Source: Paracoccaceae bacterium (GTDB taxonomy: Bacteria; Pseudomonadota; Alphaproteobacteria; Rhodobacterales; Rhodobacteraceae). Taken from it: a stretch of DNA of 64,000 nucleotides. How positions within the stretch are numbered: position 1 is the stretch's first letter; each line of letters begins with the position of its first letter. Under the pieces are notes generated by a model. The model was not told the origin of the DNA, did not search any database, and saw nothing but the letters and a program-made list of their open reading frames with translations. Positions 43,678 to 52,718 of the stretch are shown piece by piece. A program made the translations under genes and the position numbers. The stretch is from NCBI GenBank assembly GCA_020637675.1, contig JACKKD010000001.1, forward strand, positions 1-64,000. Reading direction: 5' to 3'.

Positions 43678-45026
43678 CCGACGCGACGGTTTCGATCCCG
43701 CGCCCGGCGCGGCAGGGCAGTTCGCTCTTCAAGCCCGACGGGCGGGTGAAGCGGCGCAATTCGGCCGAGACACGGTTCCGCGCCTACGGGATGACCGCCA
43801 TCGTCATCGCGCTCATGGCGCTCGTCTGGCTCCTCTATTCGATCTTCTCGGCGGGGCTTCCGGCCTTCCGTCAGACCTTCGTCACGATGCCGGTGATGCT
43901 CGATCCCGCCGTTCTCGACAAGAACGGCAACCGCGACCCGGCCGAACTGGTGAAGGTGACGACCGTCGGCTACTCCAAGGTGCTGGACGCCAGCTTCGTC
44001 GCCGCGGTCGAGGCGGCCGGGATCGACACCGGCGGGCTGACGCCCAAGGACATCGCCGGGCTGCTCTCCGAGGAGTCGGCGGCGACGCTGCGCGGCAGGG
44101 TCCTCGCCGATCCCGCGCTCATCGGCCAGACGATCGAGTTCACCGCCCTCGCCGGCGGCCGGATCGACGGCTACTACAAGGGTCGCGTGACGATGGGGAG
44201 CGCGACGCTCGATTCCAACGTCAAGCCCGAGCAGCTCATGCTTGCCGATGCACTGAGGGAAAGGGGGATCCTGACCCAGTCCTTCAACATGGGCTTCCTC
44301 ACCATGCCGGACGCCTCCGACAAGCGGCCCGAGGCCGCCGGCCTCGGCGTCGCCATCGTCGGGTCGTTCTACATGATGATCGTCGTCCTCGTCCTGTCGC
44401 TGCCGATCGGGGTTGCCGCCTCGATCTATCTTGAGGAATTCGCGCCGAAGAACCGGCTGACGGACATCATCGAGGTGAACATCGCCAACCTCGCGGCCGT
44501 GCCCTCTATCGTCTACGGCATCCTCGGGCTCGCCGTCTTCATCAATATCGGCGGCCTGCCGCAGTCGGCACCGATCGTCGGCGGGCTGGTGCTGACGCTG
44601 ATGACGCTGCCGCGGATCATCATCCCGACGCGGGCGGCGCTGAACGCGGTGCCGCCGTCGATCCGCGACGCCGCCCTTGGCGTCGGCGCCTCGAAGCTGC
44701 AGTCGGTTTTCCATCACGTGCTGCCGCTCGCCATGCCCGGCATCCTGACGGGCATGATCATCGGCCTTGCCCAGGCGCTCGGCGAGACGGCGCCGCTCCT
44801 GCTGATCGGCATGGTGGCCTTCGTGCGCGACTTCCCCGATGCGCTTCCGGGCGGTCTCTTCGATCCGGCGGCGGCGCTTCCGGTGCAGGTCTACAACTGG
44901 ACGCAGCGCGGCGACCCCGGCTTCGTCGAACGGGCCTCGGGCGCGATCATCGTGCTGCTCGCCTTCCTTCTCATCATGAACGCGGTCGCGATCTACCTGC
45001 GCCGCAAGTTCGAACGGCGCTGGTAG
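43674..45026 (+). CDS. pstA: Phosphate ABC transporter permease PstA (long form)
   Basis: The product is 450 aa against about 296 in E. coli. After the first membrane helix comes a periplasmic insert of about 170 residues (VLDKNGNRDPAELVKVTTVG and onward), then the canonical membrane core with GVGASKLQSVFHHVLPLAMP in the coupling loop. It forms the channel with PstC. The role of the insert is not known. Confidence 0.94.
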   Translation: MTDATVSIPRPARQGSSLFKPDGRVKRRNSAETRFRAYGMTAIVIALMALVWLLYSIFSAGLPAFRQTFVTMPVMLDPAVLDKNGNRDPAELVKVTTVGYSKVLDASFVAAVEAAGIDTGGLTPKDIAGLLSEESAATLRGRVLADPALIGQTIEFTALAGGRIDGYYKGRVTMGSATLDSNVKPEQLMLADALRERGILTQSFNMGFLTMPDASDKRPEAAGLGVAIVGSFYMMIVVLVLSLPIGVAASIYLEEFAPKNRLTDIIEVNIANLAAVPSIVYGILGLAVFINIGGLPQSAPIVGGLVLTLMTLPRIIIPTRAALNAVPPSIRDAALGVGASKLQSVFHHVLPLAMPGILTGMIIGLAQALGETAPLLLIGMVAFVRDFPDALPGGLFDPAAALPVQVYNWTQRGDPGFVERASGAIIVLLAFLLIMNAVAIYLRRKFERRW

Positions 45027-45056
45027 AGACCGGCCAACATGGCGGAGACAAGACCC

Positions 45057-45854
45057 ATGGACGACATGCGATTGGCCGAGAAGGCGGTGAACGCTGCCGA
45101 GACGAAGATCGCCGCACGCAACGTGCAGGTCTATTACGGCGACAGCCACGCGATCAAGGACGTGGACATCGACATCGCCGACCGCACCGTGACCGCCTTC
45201 ATCGGTCCCTCGGGCTGCGGCAAGTCCACCTTTCTGCGCTGCCTGAACCGGATGAACGACACGATCCCGATCTGCCGCGTGGAGGGCGACATCCTGCTCG
45301 ATGGCGAGGATATCTACGACAAGCGGGTCGACCCCGTGCAGCTTCGCGCCCGCATCGGGATGGTGTTCCAGAAGCCGAACCCCTTCCCGAAGTCGATCTA
45401 CGAGAACGTGGCTTACGGCCCGAAGATCCACGGGCTTGCCCGCAACAAGGCCGAACTCGACGGGATCGTCGAAAGCTCGCTCAGGAAGGCGGCACTCTGG
45501 AACGAGGCGAAGGACCGGCTTTCCGAGCCCGGCACCGGCCTGTCGGGCGGCCAGCAGCAGCGGCTGTGCATCGCCCGCGCCATCGCGACCTCGCCCGAGG
45601 TTCTCCTGATGGACGAGCCCTGTTCGGCGCTCGACCCCATCGCCACCGCGCAGGTGGAGGAGCTGATCGACGAGTTGCGCGGGCAGTTCTCGGTCGTGAT
45701 CGTGACCCACTCGATGCAGCAGGCCGCGCGGGTGAGCCAGCGGACAGCCTTCTTCCATCTCGGCAACCTCGTCGAATTCGGCGAGACCGGGCAGATCTTC
45801 ACCAACCCGCGCGATCCGCGCACCGAAAGCTACATCACCGGCCGGATCGGCTGA
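45057..45854 (+). CDS. pstB: Phosphate ABC transporter ATPase PstB
   Basis: The product is 265 aa. Walker A is GPSGCGKSTFLR, the signature is LSGGQQQRLCIAR, and Walker B is VLLMDEPCSALDP. The family's FQKPNPFPKSIYENVAYGPK segment is present. I prefer ATG 45057 because GGCGGAGAC lies nine bases before it; ATG 45039 is the alternative and adds six residues. It energises phosphate import. Confidence 0.96.
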   Translation: MDDMRLAEKAVNAAETKIAARNVQVYYGDSHAIKDVDIDIADRTVTAFIGPSGCGKSTFLRCLNRMNDTIPICRVEGDILLDGEDIYDKRVDPVQLRARIGMVFQKPNPFPKSIYENVAYGPKIHGLARNKAELDGIVESSLRKAALWNEAKDRLSEPGTGLSGGQQQRLCIARAIATSPEVLLMDEPCSALDPIATAQVEELIDELRGQFSVVIVTHSMQQAARVSQRTAFFHLGNLVEFGETGQIFTNPRDPRTESYITGRIG

Positions 45855-45867
45855 GGGAGACACCGAC

Positions 45868-46581
45868 ATGGAAAGCCAACATATCCTGCAAGCCTTCGAC
45901 CGGGATCTCGAAGGGATACAGGCGATGGTGATGCGCATGGGGGGGATGGTCGAGGCCGCGATCCTCGAAGCGGGGCAGGCGCTCGAAGCGCGCGACGACG
46001 ATCTCGCCGAGAAGGTCCGCGCGGGGGACAAGGCCATCGACGCGCTCGAGGAGAAGATCGCCGAGGAGGCGTCGCGTCTGATCGCGCTGCGCGCCCCCAC
46101 GGCAAGCGACCTCCGCATCGTCCTGTCGGTCATGAAGATTGCCGCAAGCCTCGAACGGGTCGGCGACTACGCCAAGAACATGGCGAAGCGCGCCAACGTG
46201 CTCGGCCAGATGCCCGTCATTCCGGGCGCGGGCGGTTCGCTGCGCCGCATGTCCAAGACGGTGGTGCAGATGCTGTCGGATGCGCTCGACGCCTACAACA
46301 CGCGCGACGCGGCGCTGGCCGAGGACGTCCGCAACCGCGACCGCGACGTGGACCAGATGTACAACGCGCTCTTCCGCGAATTCCTGACCCACATGATGGA
46401 AGACCCGCGCAACATCACCGCCTGCATGCACCTGCATTTCATCGCGAAGAACATCGAACGCATGGGCGACCACGCAACGACGATCGCCGAACAGGTGATG
46501 TATCTCGTCACCGGCGTGAGGCCCGAGGAGAACCGCCCGAAGGCGGAAACCGTGACCGTCATCGGAGTCGAGGGAAAGTGA
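45868..46581 (+). CDS. phoU: Phosphate signalling protein PhoU
   Basis: The product is 237 aa and all-helical, with the two repeated three-helix bundles of PhoU. The metal-binding type motifs appear as LERVGDYAKNMAKR and IERMGDHATTIAEQ. PhoU links the Pst transporter to PhoR so that the regulon is off when phosphate is sufficient. It lies 13 bases after pstB and 1 base before phoB. Confidence 0.95.
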   Translation: MESQHILQAFDRDLEGIQAMVMRMGGMVEAAILEAGQALEARDDDLAEKVRAGDKAIDALEEKIAEEASRLIALRAPTASDLRIVLSVMKIAASLERVGDYAKNMAKRANVLGQMPVIPGAGGSLRRMSKTVVQMLSDALDAYNTRDAALAEDVRNRDRDVDQMYNALFREFLTHMMEDPRNITACMHLHFIAKNIERMGDHATTIAEQVMYLVTGVRPEENRPKAETVTVIGVEGK

Positions 46582-46582
46582 C

Positions 46583-47266
46583 ATGCAGGCGCCGACCGTC
46601 CTGATCGTCGAGGATGAACCCGCCCAGCGCGAGGTCCTGGCCTACAACCTCGAGGCCGAGGGCTACCGCGTTGCGCAGGCCGACAACGGCGAGGAAGCGC
46701 TTCTGCTCGTCTCGGAAGACGCCCCCGACCTCATCGTGCTCGACTGGATGCTTCCCAACGTCTCCGGCATCGAGGTCTGCCGCCGCCTGAAGTCCCGCCC
46801 CGAGACGCGCGCCGTCCCGATCATCATGCTTTCGGCCCGCTCGGAGGAGGTGGACCTCGTCCGCGGGCTCGAAACCGGGGCGGACGACTACATGGTCAAG
46901 CCCTATTCGGTGGTGGAACTGATGGCGCGGGTGCGCACGCAGTTGCGCCGGTCGCGTCCCTCGGCCGTGGGCGAGGCGCTGGAGTACGAGGACATCACGC
47001 TCGACCCCGAAACCCACCGGGTCCACCGGAGCGGCATGCTCCTCAAACTCGGCCCGACCGAGTTCCGGCTCCTGACGACGCTGATGGAGAAACCCGGACG
47101 GGTCTGGAGCCGGGAACAGCTGCTCGACCGCGTCTGGGGCCGCGACATCTACGTCGATACGCGCACCGTGGACGTCCATGTCGGGCGGCTGAGAAAGGCG
47201 CTTTGTGCGTACGGCGGCGATGATCCGGTGCGCACGGTGCGCGGCGCGGGCTACGCGCTCGGCTGA
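46583..47266 (+). CDS. phoB: Phosphate regulon response regulator PhoB
   Basis: The product is 227 aa. The receiver domain has the acidic pair Glu10-Asp11, phosphoacceptor Asp54 (VLDWMLPN) and Lys in DDYMVKPYS. The C-terminal winged-helix domain is of the OmpR type (LGPTEFRLLTTLMEKPGRVW, TVDVHVGRLRKAL). It binds the Pho box upstream of pstS. It ends the cluster phoR-pstSCAB-phoU-phoB. Confidence 0.96.
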   Translation: MQAPTVLIVEDEPAQREVLAYNLEAEGYRVAQADNGEEALLLVSEDAPDLIVLDWMLPNVSGIEVCRRLKSRPETRAVPIIMLSARSEEVDLVRGLETGADDYMVKPYSVVELMARVRTQLRRSRPSAVGEALEYEDITLDPETHRVHRSGMLLKLGPTEFRLLTTLMEKPGRVWSREQLLDRVWGRDIYVDTRTVDVHVGRLRKALCAYGGDDPVRTVRGAGYALG

Positions 47267-47300
47267 TCGGCCGCAGCCGGTCTGCCCGCCCTGACGACGG

Positions 47301-47624
47301 TCAGTCGTTCTCGTCGTCGCCGTAGCGGGCGTCGTCGTCAAGTTCCTCCTCCCCCTCGGGCAGGAACTTGCCGGACAGGCGGATCGAGTGGTCGTCGTGG
47401 CGCGGGTCCATCACCACGTCAGAGGGAAGCTCGCCCGCGAGCCAGTCGCGGATCTCCTCGCGTGCGTCCGCGGCCTCCTGGCCGGTCAACTCGGCGACAT
47501 AGGCGATGAATGCCCGCTGGTCGCCGTCGATCTCGTCGAGCTCGGCCTCGTCGGCCTCGGGCCACTTGTCGAGGATCGCCTCGAAGAAGGCGGGCCAGTT
47601 CTCCTGGACGTGGTGCCATTTCAT
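47301..47624 (-). CDS. CsbD-like small protein with acidic C-terminal tail
   Basis: From ATG 47624 the product is 107 aa. The first about 65 residues resemble the CsbD/YjbJ fold (MKWHHVQENWPAFFEAILDK, GDQRAFIAYVAELTGQEAAD). The rest ends in a run of Asp and Glu (EGEEELDDDARYGDDEND). CsbD proteins are abundant stress proteins of unclear function. It converges with phoB. The frame is open further upstream, but those codons lack a family match. Confidence 0.7.
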   Translation of the reverse strand: MKWHHVQENWPAFFEAILDKWPEADEAELDEIDGDQRAFIAYVAELTGQEAADAREEIRDWLAGELPSDVVMDPRHDDHSIRLSGKFLPEGEEELDDDARYGDDEND

Positions 47625-47792
47625 GGACGGTCTCTGCGGATTGGTGATCGTATGTCCCAATGTGCACACGAAGGCGCGGCGGCGAAAGGGGGCGGTTCGG
47701 CAAAATTGTCGCGCGAAGGCCGCAGTCTCCGACAAGCCGGGGTGCGACGCGCACGGTGGACCTGGCGGCGGGGGACGGACCCGGTGCCGCCG

Positions 47793-47906
47793 TCAGAACC
47801 AGCTCTGCACCTTCCGGGCGCCGGCCGAGACGTCGTCGCCGACCCCGGCGACGGTGTTGCAGGCGGCGAGCGTGACGAGAGCGGCGATCAGGATCAGTTT
47901 CTTCAT
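47793..47906 (-). CDS. Entericidin-like small lipoprotein
   Basis: The product is 37 aa, too short for most gene finders. It has a lipoprotein signal peptide with lipobox LAAC (Cys16) and the entericidin pattern MKKLILIAALVTLAACNTVA, then GVGDDVSAG. Entericidin A/B family lipoproteins sit in the envelope, and in enterobacteria they form a toxin/antidote pair regulated by osmolarity. Only one member is present here. It lies four bases after the stop of the YejA-like binding protein and may be in its operon. Confidence 0.85.
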   Translation of the reverse strand: MKKLILIAALVTLAACNTVAGVGDDVSAGARKVQSWF

Positions 47907-47910
47907 GCTT

Positions 47911-49725
47911 TCAGTCCTCGTACCACCAGACTTCCGGCTGGAAGCCCGGCCAGTCCCCGTATAGCGGAATCGTTTCGGGGTAGTGAAGATGGGAGGAATG
48001 GGCGATCCGCGAGACGTCAGAGAACCAGACCGGGATGACATAGCGTCCCGCCGTGAGAATCCGGTCGAGAGCCTGCGTCGACGCGATGAGTTCGTCGTAA
48101 TCCCCCGCGCCGACAAGATTCCGGACCATCGCGTCCGCGGCGGGCACGGCCATGCCCATCCAGTTGCGCGTGCCGGGCTCGGTCACGCCGGCCGATCCCC
48201 AGTAGAGAGTCTGCTCGTTTCCGGGCGAGAGCGAGAAGCTGCGGGAATACCACGCCATGTCGAAGGCATAGGAGTTCGTCCGCTCCGTGTACTGGGCGCT
48301 GTCGACGACGGTGACGCGGGGCGTGATGCCGATCGTCTTCAGCGCCTCGGCATAGATGTCCACGACCGTCTGCGATTCCGTCGCGCCGGACGCCAGCACG
48401 ATCTCGAAATCGAAGGGCTTGCCCTCGGGATTCTTCAAGGCGCCGTCCTGAACGGTCCAGCCGGCCTCCTCGAACAGCTTCAGTGCCTGGCGAAGGTTCT
48501 TGCGGTCGATGGCCCTGGCAGCGTCACCCACGGGCAGCTCGTAGCCTTCGATCGTTCCTGGCGGCAGGTCGGCGGCGAAGGGGGCAAGGAGTTCCGCGAC
48601 GCGCCCGGCCGCGGGACCATGATCCGTGCCGAGGACCGAATTCGAGAAGTAGGAGGTGATCCGGGGCTCGGTGCCGAGGTTGATCGTCTGGTTGATGAAC
48701 TCGAAGTTGAAGGCGAGGATCATCGCCTCGCGCACCCGCCAGTCGGCGAAGATCGGGTTGCGGGTGTTCATCACGAGGCCGGTGATCCCCGACGGGCGCC
48801 GGTTCGGGATCTCTGCCTTCACCACCTCGCCGGAGGCGACCGAGGGGAAGTCGTACTGGGTCTGCCACTTTGCGGCGCTCGACTCGCGCAGGCTGGTGAT
48901 CACGCCCGCCGTGAAGGCCTGGAAGATCACGCCAGCATCGGCGAAGTAATCATAGCGGATCTCGTCGAGATTGTGCTGGCCGCGGTTGAACGGCAGGTCC
49001 CGGCCCCAGTAGTCCGGGTTGCGGCGGAAGGTGATCTGGCGTCCGGGCTCGAACCCGGCCACGACGTAGGGCCCCGATCCGACCGGCGGCTCCAGCGTGG
49101 TCGCTGCAAAGTCCTTGCCCTGCCACTGCGCCTTCTCAAGGATCGGCCGCATCCCCATGAGAAGAGCCAGTTCGCGGTCGGGCGCACTGAAGGTGAACCG
49201 GACGGAGCGGGGGCCGGTCTGCTCCATCTTCGCCACCTTGGCCCAGGCGGTCCGGTAGCGCGGATGTCCCTGCGTCCCGAGCGTCTCGTAGCTCCACATC
49301 ACGTCCTCGATCGTGACCGGGCTTCCGTCCGAGAATCGGGCCTCGGGCCTGAGCACGAACTCGACCCAGGTCCGGGCCTCGTCGGTCTCGACCGATTCGG
49401 CGAGAAGTCCGTAAAGCGTGAAGGGCTCGTCGATGGAGCGGCCCATCAGCGTCTCGACCGTGTGCAGGCCGAGGCCCCAGGGGGCGTTTCCCTTGAGGAT
49501 ATAGGGGTTGAGCGAATCGAAGCCGCCCGGTTCGGCCAAGATGATCCGTCCGCCCTTCGGCGCATCCGGATTGACGTAGGGAAGCGACACAAAATCGGGT
49601 GGGAGAGCGGGACGGCCATACATAGCTATGCCGTGCTGCGGCTCTGCCCCCGCTGCGGCCGCGACCAGGAGCGCCATGGTCAGTGTCGCGGCGCGGCGCA
49701 GGCGCTTGAAAATCTTCGGTCGCAT
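47911..49725 (-). CDS. ABC transporter periplasmic binding protein, YejA-like (SBP family 5)
   Basis: The product is 604 aa. A signal peptide (RRAATLTMALLVAAAAGA) precedes the family opening HGIAMYGRPALPPDFVSLPY, then VNPDAPKGG, typical of YejA/NppA-type peptide binders. FSDGSPVTIEDVMWSYE is the conserved block. YejA systems import peptides, including antibiotic peptides such as microcin C. No permease or ATPase gene follows, only the entericidin-like gene, so it would need partners elsewhere. Start 49725 follows GGGAAGGG at a rather long distance; ATG 49794 is the alternative. Confidence 0.9.
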   Translation of the reverse strand: MRPKIFKRLRRAATLTMALLVAAAAGAEPQHGIAMYGRPALPPDFVSLPYVNPDAPKGGRIILAEPGGFDSLNPYILKGNAPWGLGLHTVETLMGRSIDEPFTLYGLLAESVETDEARTWVEFVLRPEARFSDGSPVTIEDVMWSYETLGTQGHPRYRTAWAKVAKMEQTGPRSVRFTFSAPDRELALLMGMRPILEKAQWQGKDFAATTLEPPVGSGPYVVAGFEPGRQITFRRNPDYWGRDLPFNRGQHNLDEIRYDYFADAGVIFQAFTAGVITSLRESSAAKWQTQYDFPSVASGEVVKAEIPNRRPSGITGLVMNTRNPIFADWRVREAMILAFNFEFINQTINLGTEPRITSYFSNSVLGTDHGPAAGRVAELLAPFAADLPPGTIEGYELPVGDAARAIDRKNLRQALKLFEEAGWTVQDGALKNPEGKPFDFEIVLASGATESQTVVDIYAEALKTIGITPRVTVVDSAQYTERTNSYAFDMAWYSRSFSLSPGNEQTLYWGSAGVTEPGTRNWMGMAVPAADAMVRNLVGAGDYDELIASTQALDRILTAGRYVIPVWFSDVSRIAHSSHLHYPETIPLYGDWPGFQPEVWWYED

Positions 49726-49803
49726 TTCGGCAACAATCCCTTCCCGGCTTGCCTCGCTGGCCGCGACGCTAACCCCGCATCCCTGCCTTTTCAAACTTTT
49801 AGC

Positions 49804-49832
49804 TTGGCCGTCAGCGAAGGACCGCGTATAAA
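49804..49832 (+). promoter_or_regulatory. Sigma70-type promoter for a candidate small RNA
   Basis: TTGGCC (49804-49809) and TATAAA (49827-49832) are spaced by exactly 17 bases on the plus strand, close to the -35 and -10 consensus. The region lies in the divergent gap between the YejA-like gene and bdhA. Transcription would begin near 49839. Confidence 0.6.
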
Positions 49833-49838
49833 GTGACT

Positions 49839-49914
49839 ACTGCTCGATAGGTTTCTTGCCTGTATGAAACCTGCCTCAATGACTTGACGCCCGCCTTGTG
49901 CGGGCGTTTTTTTT
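49839..49914 (+). ncRNA. Candidate small RNA, about 76 nt
   Basis: The interval from the predicted start to the end of the T-run has two hairpins: AGGTTTC/GAAACCT (49849-49855 with 49866-49872, loop 10) and the terminator stem below. Between them is a single-stranded linker (GCCTCAATGACTTGA). There is no meaningful reading frame. It lies on the plus strand between divergent genes, so the terminator cannot belong to the upstream gene. It could instead be a terminated leader of bdhA, whose start is 150 bases further on. I recognise no known small RNA family. Confidence 0.6.
49888..49914 (+). terminator. Rho-independent terminator
   Basis: A perfect stem CGCCCGC/GCGGGCG with loop CTTGT is followed directly by eight Ts. 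This is the clearest intrinsic terminator in the window. Its plus orientation points at a transcript starting between 49726 and 49887. Confidence 0.93.
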
Positions 49915-50066
49915 GGCTCCTCCACAGCGTCTCGCGGACAACCGCTCCCGGCCGAATCGCTGTCGGCGCAATACCGGTCGCGATCCGGGAACGATGCCGT
50001 GAATGCGGTGGATTTTGCGCTCGCGGCGTCTATGTTTGCTGCAGCGCAATATCTCTGGAGGTTAAG

Positions 50067-50840
50067 ATGTCCCTTTCCGGCAAGACGGCAATCGTGACCG
50101 GTTCGAATTCCGGCATCGGCCTCGGCACTGCGCGCGAACTGGCCCGGGCGGGCGCGGACGTCGTCCTCAACTCCTTCACCGACCGCGACGAGGATCATGC
50201 GCTGGCCGCGGACATGGCCAAGGAGTTCGGCGTGAAGGTCCGCTACATCAAGGCGGACATGTCCAAGGGCGAGGAGTGCCGGGCGCTGGTCAAGAAGGCC
50301 GGAGGCTGCGACATCCTGGTCAACAACGCCGGGATCCAGTTCGTGTCGCCCGTCGAGGAGTTTCCGGTCGAGAAGTGGAACGCCATCCTTGCGATCAATC
50401 TCTCCTCCGCCTTCCACACGATCGCGGCGGCGCTGCCGGGGATGCGGGCGAAGGGCTGGGGGCGCATCGTCAATATCGCCTCGGCGCACGGGCTCACCGC
50501 CTCGCCCTTCAAGTCGGCCTATGTCGCGGCCAAGCACGGGATCGTCGGTCTCACCAAGACGGTCGCGCTTGAGGCCGCGGGGAAGGGCGTGACCTGCAAC
50601 GCGATCTGCCCGGGCTATGTGCTGACGCCCTTGGTCGAAGCGCAGATTCCCGAGCAGATGAAGGTTCACAACATGGACCGCGAGCAGGTGATCCGCGAGG
50701 TGATGCTGGAGCGCCAGCCCTCGCGCCAGTTCGCCACGGTGGAGGAGATCGGCGGCACCACCGTCTTCCTCTGCTCAGATGCTGCGGCGCAGATCACGGG
50801 GACGACGATCTCGGTCGACGGCGGCTGGACCGCCCTCTGA
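50067..50840 (+). CDS. bdhA: D-3-hydroxybutyrate dehydrogenase
   Basis: The product is 257 aa, a classical short-chain dehydrogenase. The cofactor motif is TGSNSGIGLG (11-20), NNAG is at 86-89, and the catalytic residues are Ser139, Tyr152 and Lys156. The C-terminal QITGTTISVDGGWTAL is typical of BdhA. It interconverts 3-hydroxybutyrate and acetoacetate with NAD in polyhydroxybutyrate breakdown. CTGGAGGTTAAG precedes ATG 50067. A patatin-like gene follows after 40 bases, a pairing that is common in this bacterial group. Confidence 0.93.
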   Translation: MSLSGKTAIVTGSNSGIGLGTARELARAGADVVLNSFTDRDEDHALAADMAKEFGVKVRYIKADMSKGEECRALVKKAGGCDILVNNAGIQFVSPVEEFPVEKWNAILAINLSSAFHTIAAALPGMRAKGWGRIVNIASAHGLTASPFKSAYVAAKHGIVGLTKTVALEAAGKGVTCNAICPGYVLTPLVEAQIPEQMKVHNMDREQVIREVMLERQPSRQFATVEEIGGTTVFLCSDAAAQITGTTISVDGGWTAL

Positions 50841-50880
50841 ACCCCGAGGTGTGGAACCACAACGAGGGGGCCGAAGGGCA

Positions 50881-51918
50881 ATGGCGGTCAGGCGCATCAA
50901 CCTCGCGCTTCAGGGCGGCGGCGCGCATGGCGCCTTCACCTGGGGCGTTCTAGACCGGCTGCTCTGCGATGAGAGCATCGAGATCGCGGCGATATCCGGC
51001 ACCTCGGCCGGTGCGCTGAACGGCGCCGCCGTGAAGGCGGGGCTTGCCAGAGGCGGGCGCGCGGCGGCACGCGAGAATCTCGACTGGCTCTGGGAACAGG
51101 TGGGGGCGGTCGGCGATGTGCGGCTCGGCGATTGGTTCCGCGCCTTCCTGCCGCTCGCGGGCATCTGGTCGGGCGTGACCGACCGGCTCGCGCCCTTCTC
51201 TCCGGTCGATGTCGCGGCGCGCGTCTTCAGTCCTTACGATCTCGGGCCGTTCTATGCCAATCCGCTTGCCCGGATCGCGCGTGCGTTCGAGTTCGAGCAT
51301 GTATGCGGCCCTGCTGGCCCGGAGCTTTTCGTGGCCGCGACGAACGTGCGCACCGGCAAGATACGAGTCTTCCCCTCGCACCAGATCACGCCCGAGGTCA
51401 TTCTCGCCTCGGCCTGCCTGCCGACGGTATTCCAGGCGGTGGAGATCGAAGATCCGGCTACCGGGCGGATGGAGGCCTACTGGGATGGCGGCTACACCGG
51501 GAACCCCGCGCTTTTCCCGCTTTTTGCCAGGCACCTGCCGCGCGACATCGTTGTCGTCAGCATCAATCCCCTCGTGCGAGACGCAGTACCGCGGATCGCC
51601 GTGGAAATCGAGGACAGGATCAACGAGATCAGCTTCAACGCCTCGCTTCTCGCCGAGTTCCGGGCAATCAACTTCGTCAAGCGGCTGATCCGGTCGGGGG
51701 CGATGAGCGCCGAGGCGATGAAGGACGTTCTCGTCCATATCGTGGCCGACGACGACCTGATGGACCATCTTTCGGCCGCGAGCAAGCTGACGCCCGCGCC
51801 GGGCCTTCTCTTCGCGCTGAAGGAGGCGGGCATTGCAGCGGCCGACCGGTTCCTGGGCGAGCATTCGGAAAAGCTCAACCGCGAAGCCTCGGTCGATCTG
51901 CCGCGGATGTTCGGCTGA
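50881..51918 (+). CDS. Patatin-like phospholipase
   Basis: The product is 345 aa. The oxyanion hole is QGGGAHGAF (11-19), the nucleophile is Ser42 in GTSAG, and the catalytic Asp202 is in WDGGYTGNP. Patatin-domain enzymes hydrolyse lipid acyl esters, and some act on polyhydroxybutyrate granules. Its place after bdhA suggests a role in PHB or lipid turnover. That link is inference. No signal peptide is present. Confidence 0.92.
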   Translation: MAVRRINLALQGGGAHGAFTWGVLDRLLCDESIEIAAISGTSAGALNGAAVKAGLARGGRAAARENLDWLWEQVGAVGDVRLGDWFRAFLPLAGIWSGVTDRLAPFSPVDVAARVFSPYDLGPFYANPLARIARAFEFEHVCGPAGPELFVAATNVRTGKIRVFPSHQITPEVILASACLPTVFQAVEIEDPATGRMEAYWDGGYTGNPALFPLFARHLPRDIVVVSINPLVRDAVPRIAVEIEDRINEISFNASLLAEFRAINFVKRLIRSGAMSAEAMKDVLVHIVADDDLMDHLSAASKLTPAPGLLFALKEAGIAAADRFLGEHSEKLNREASVDLPRMFG

Positions 51919-51942
51919 AGGATCGCGCCTCTTCGGGCGGCG

Positions 51943-52668
51943 TCACTTCGGCGGCGCGGGGGGCTCTGGCGGGCGCGGGGGGCTGGGATAGACAAGACCG
52001 GCGGAGATGATGAGCTTCGCCGCGTCCTCGACCGACATGTCGAGGAAGATGACGTCCTCTCGCGGCACGTAGAGAAGGAAGCCGGAGGTCGGGTTGGGCG
52101 TGGTCGGAAGGAACACGGTGAGGACTTCGTCAGCCGGCAGCTTGGCGAGGACCTCGCCCTTGGCCGGGGTGGAGACGAAGCCTACCCCCCAGACGCCGGG
52201 CCGCGGATACTGGATGAGGCATGCCTTGTCGAACTTCGCCTCTGTCTGGCTGAACACCGTCTCGGCCACCTGCTTCACGCCGTTGTAGATCGAGCGGACG
52301 ATCGGCATCCGGTCGACGAGGCTTTCGCCCCAGGCGATGAGCGACCTGCCGATGAGCCCCTTGGCGATCCAGCCCACGAACACGGTGAATATCAGGAAGA
52401 CGACCACGCCGACGCCCCGGACGTTGATCGCCGTGTCCTCGCCGAAGACGTCCTTGATCAGCCTGTCGGGCTGGTAGGCGGCCGGGACGAAGGGCAGGAC
52501 CCAGCCGTCGATCCATCCGGTGACGGTCCATATGAGCCACAGCGTGAGGCCGACGGGGGCGACGACGACGAGGCCGGTCAGGAAGTTGGCGCGCAGGCGT
52601 GCGATGACCCCGCGCCTGCGAGGAAGATGATGCGGCCCGGTCTCCGGGCCCGTCGGTTCGGATGTCAT
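51943..52668 (-). CDS. DUF502 membrane protein
   Basis: The product is 241 aa from ATG 52668. Two membrane helices (about 28-50 and 85-108) are followed by a cytoplasmic or periplasmic beta-rich domain. The block MPIVRSIYNGVKQVAETVFS and the end CLIQYPRPGVWGVGFVS identify DUF502. The C-terminus is proline-rich (PSPPRPPEPPAPPK). Function is unknown. It follows psuG after 50 bases on the same strand. Confidence 0.9.
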   Translation of the reverse strand: MTSEPTGPETGPHHLPRRRGVIARLRANFLTGLVVVAPVGLTLWLIWTVTGWIDGWVLPFVPAAYQPDRLIKDVFGEDTAINVRGVGVVVFLIFTVFVGWIAKGLIGRSLIAWGESLVDRMPIVRSIYNGVKQVAETVFSQTEAKFDKACLIQYPRPGVWGVGFVSTPAKGEVLAKLPADEVLTVFLPTTPNPTSGFLLYVPREDVIFLDMSVEDAAKLIISAGLVYPSPPRPPEPPAPPK

Positions 52669-52718
52669 TGCGCGTTTCCCCACACTCCGTCCCGGAATGT
52701 ATGGGGTTGCCGCCCGGC

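Noticed and set aside
43641..46133. An 830-codon open frame opposite pstA, pstB and phoU
   Set aside because: The plus-strand genes are unmistakable, and the antisense product is low-complexity His/Asp/Arg sequence.
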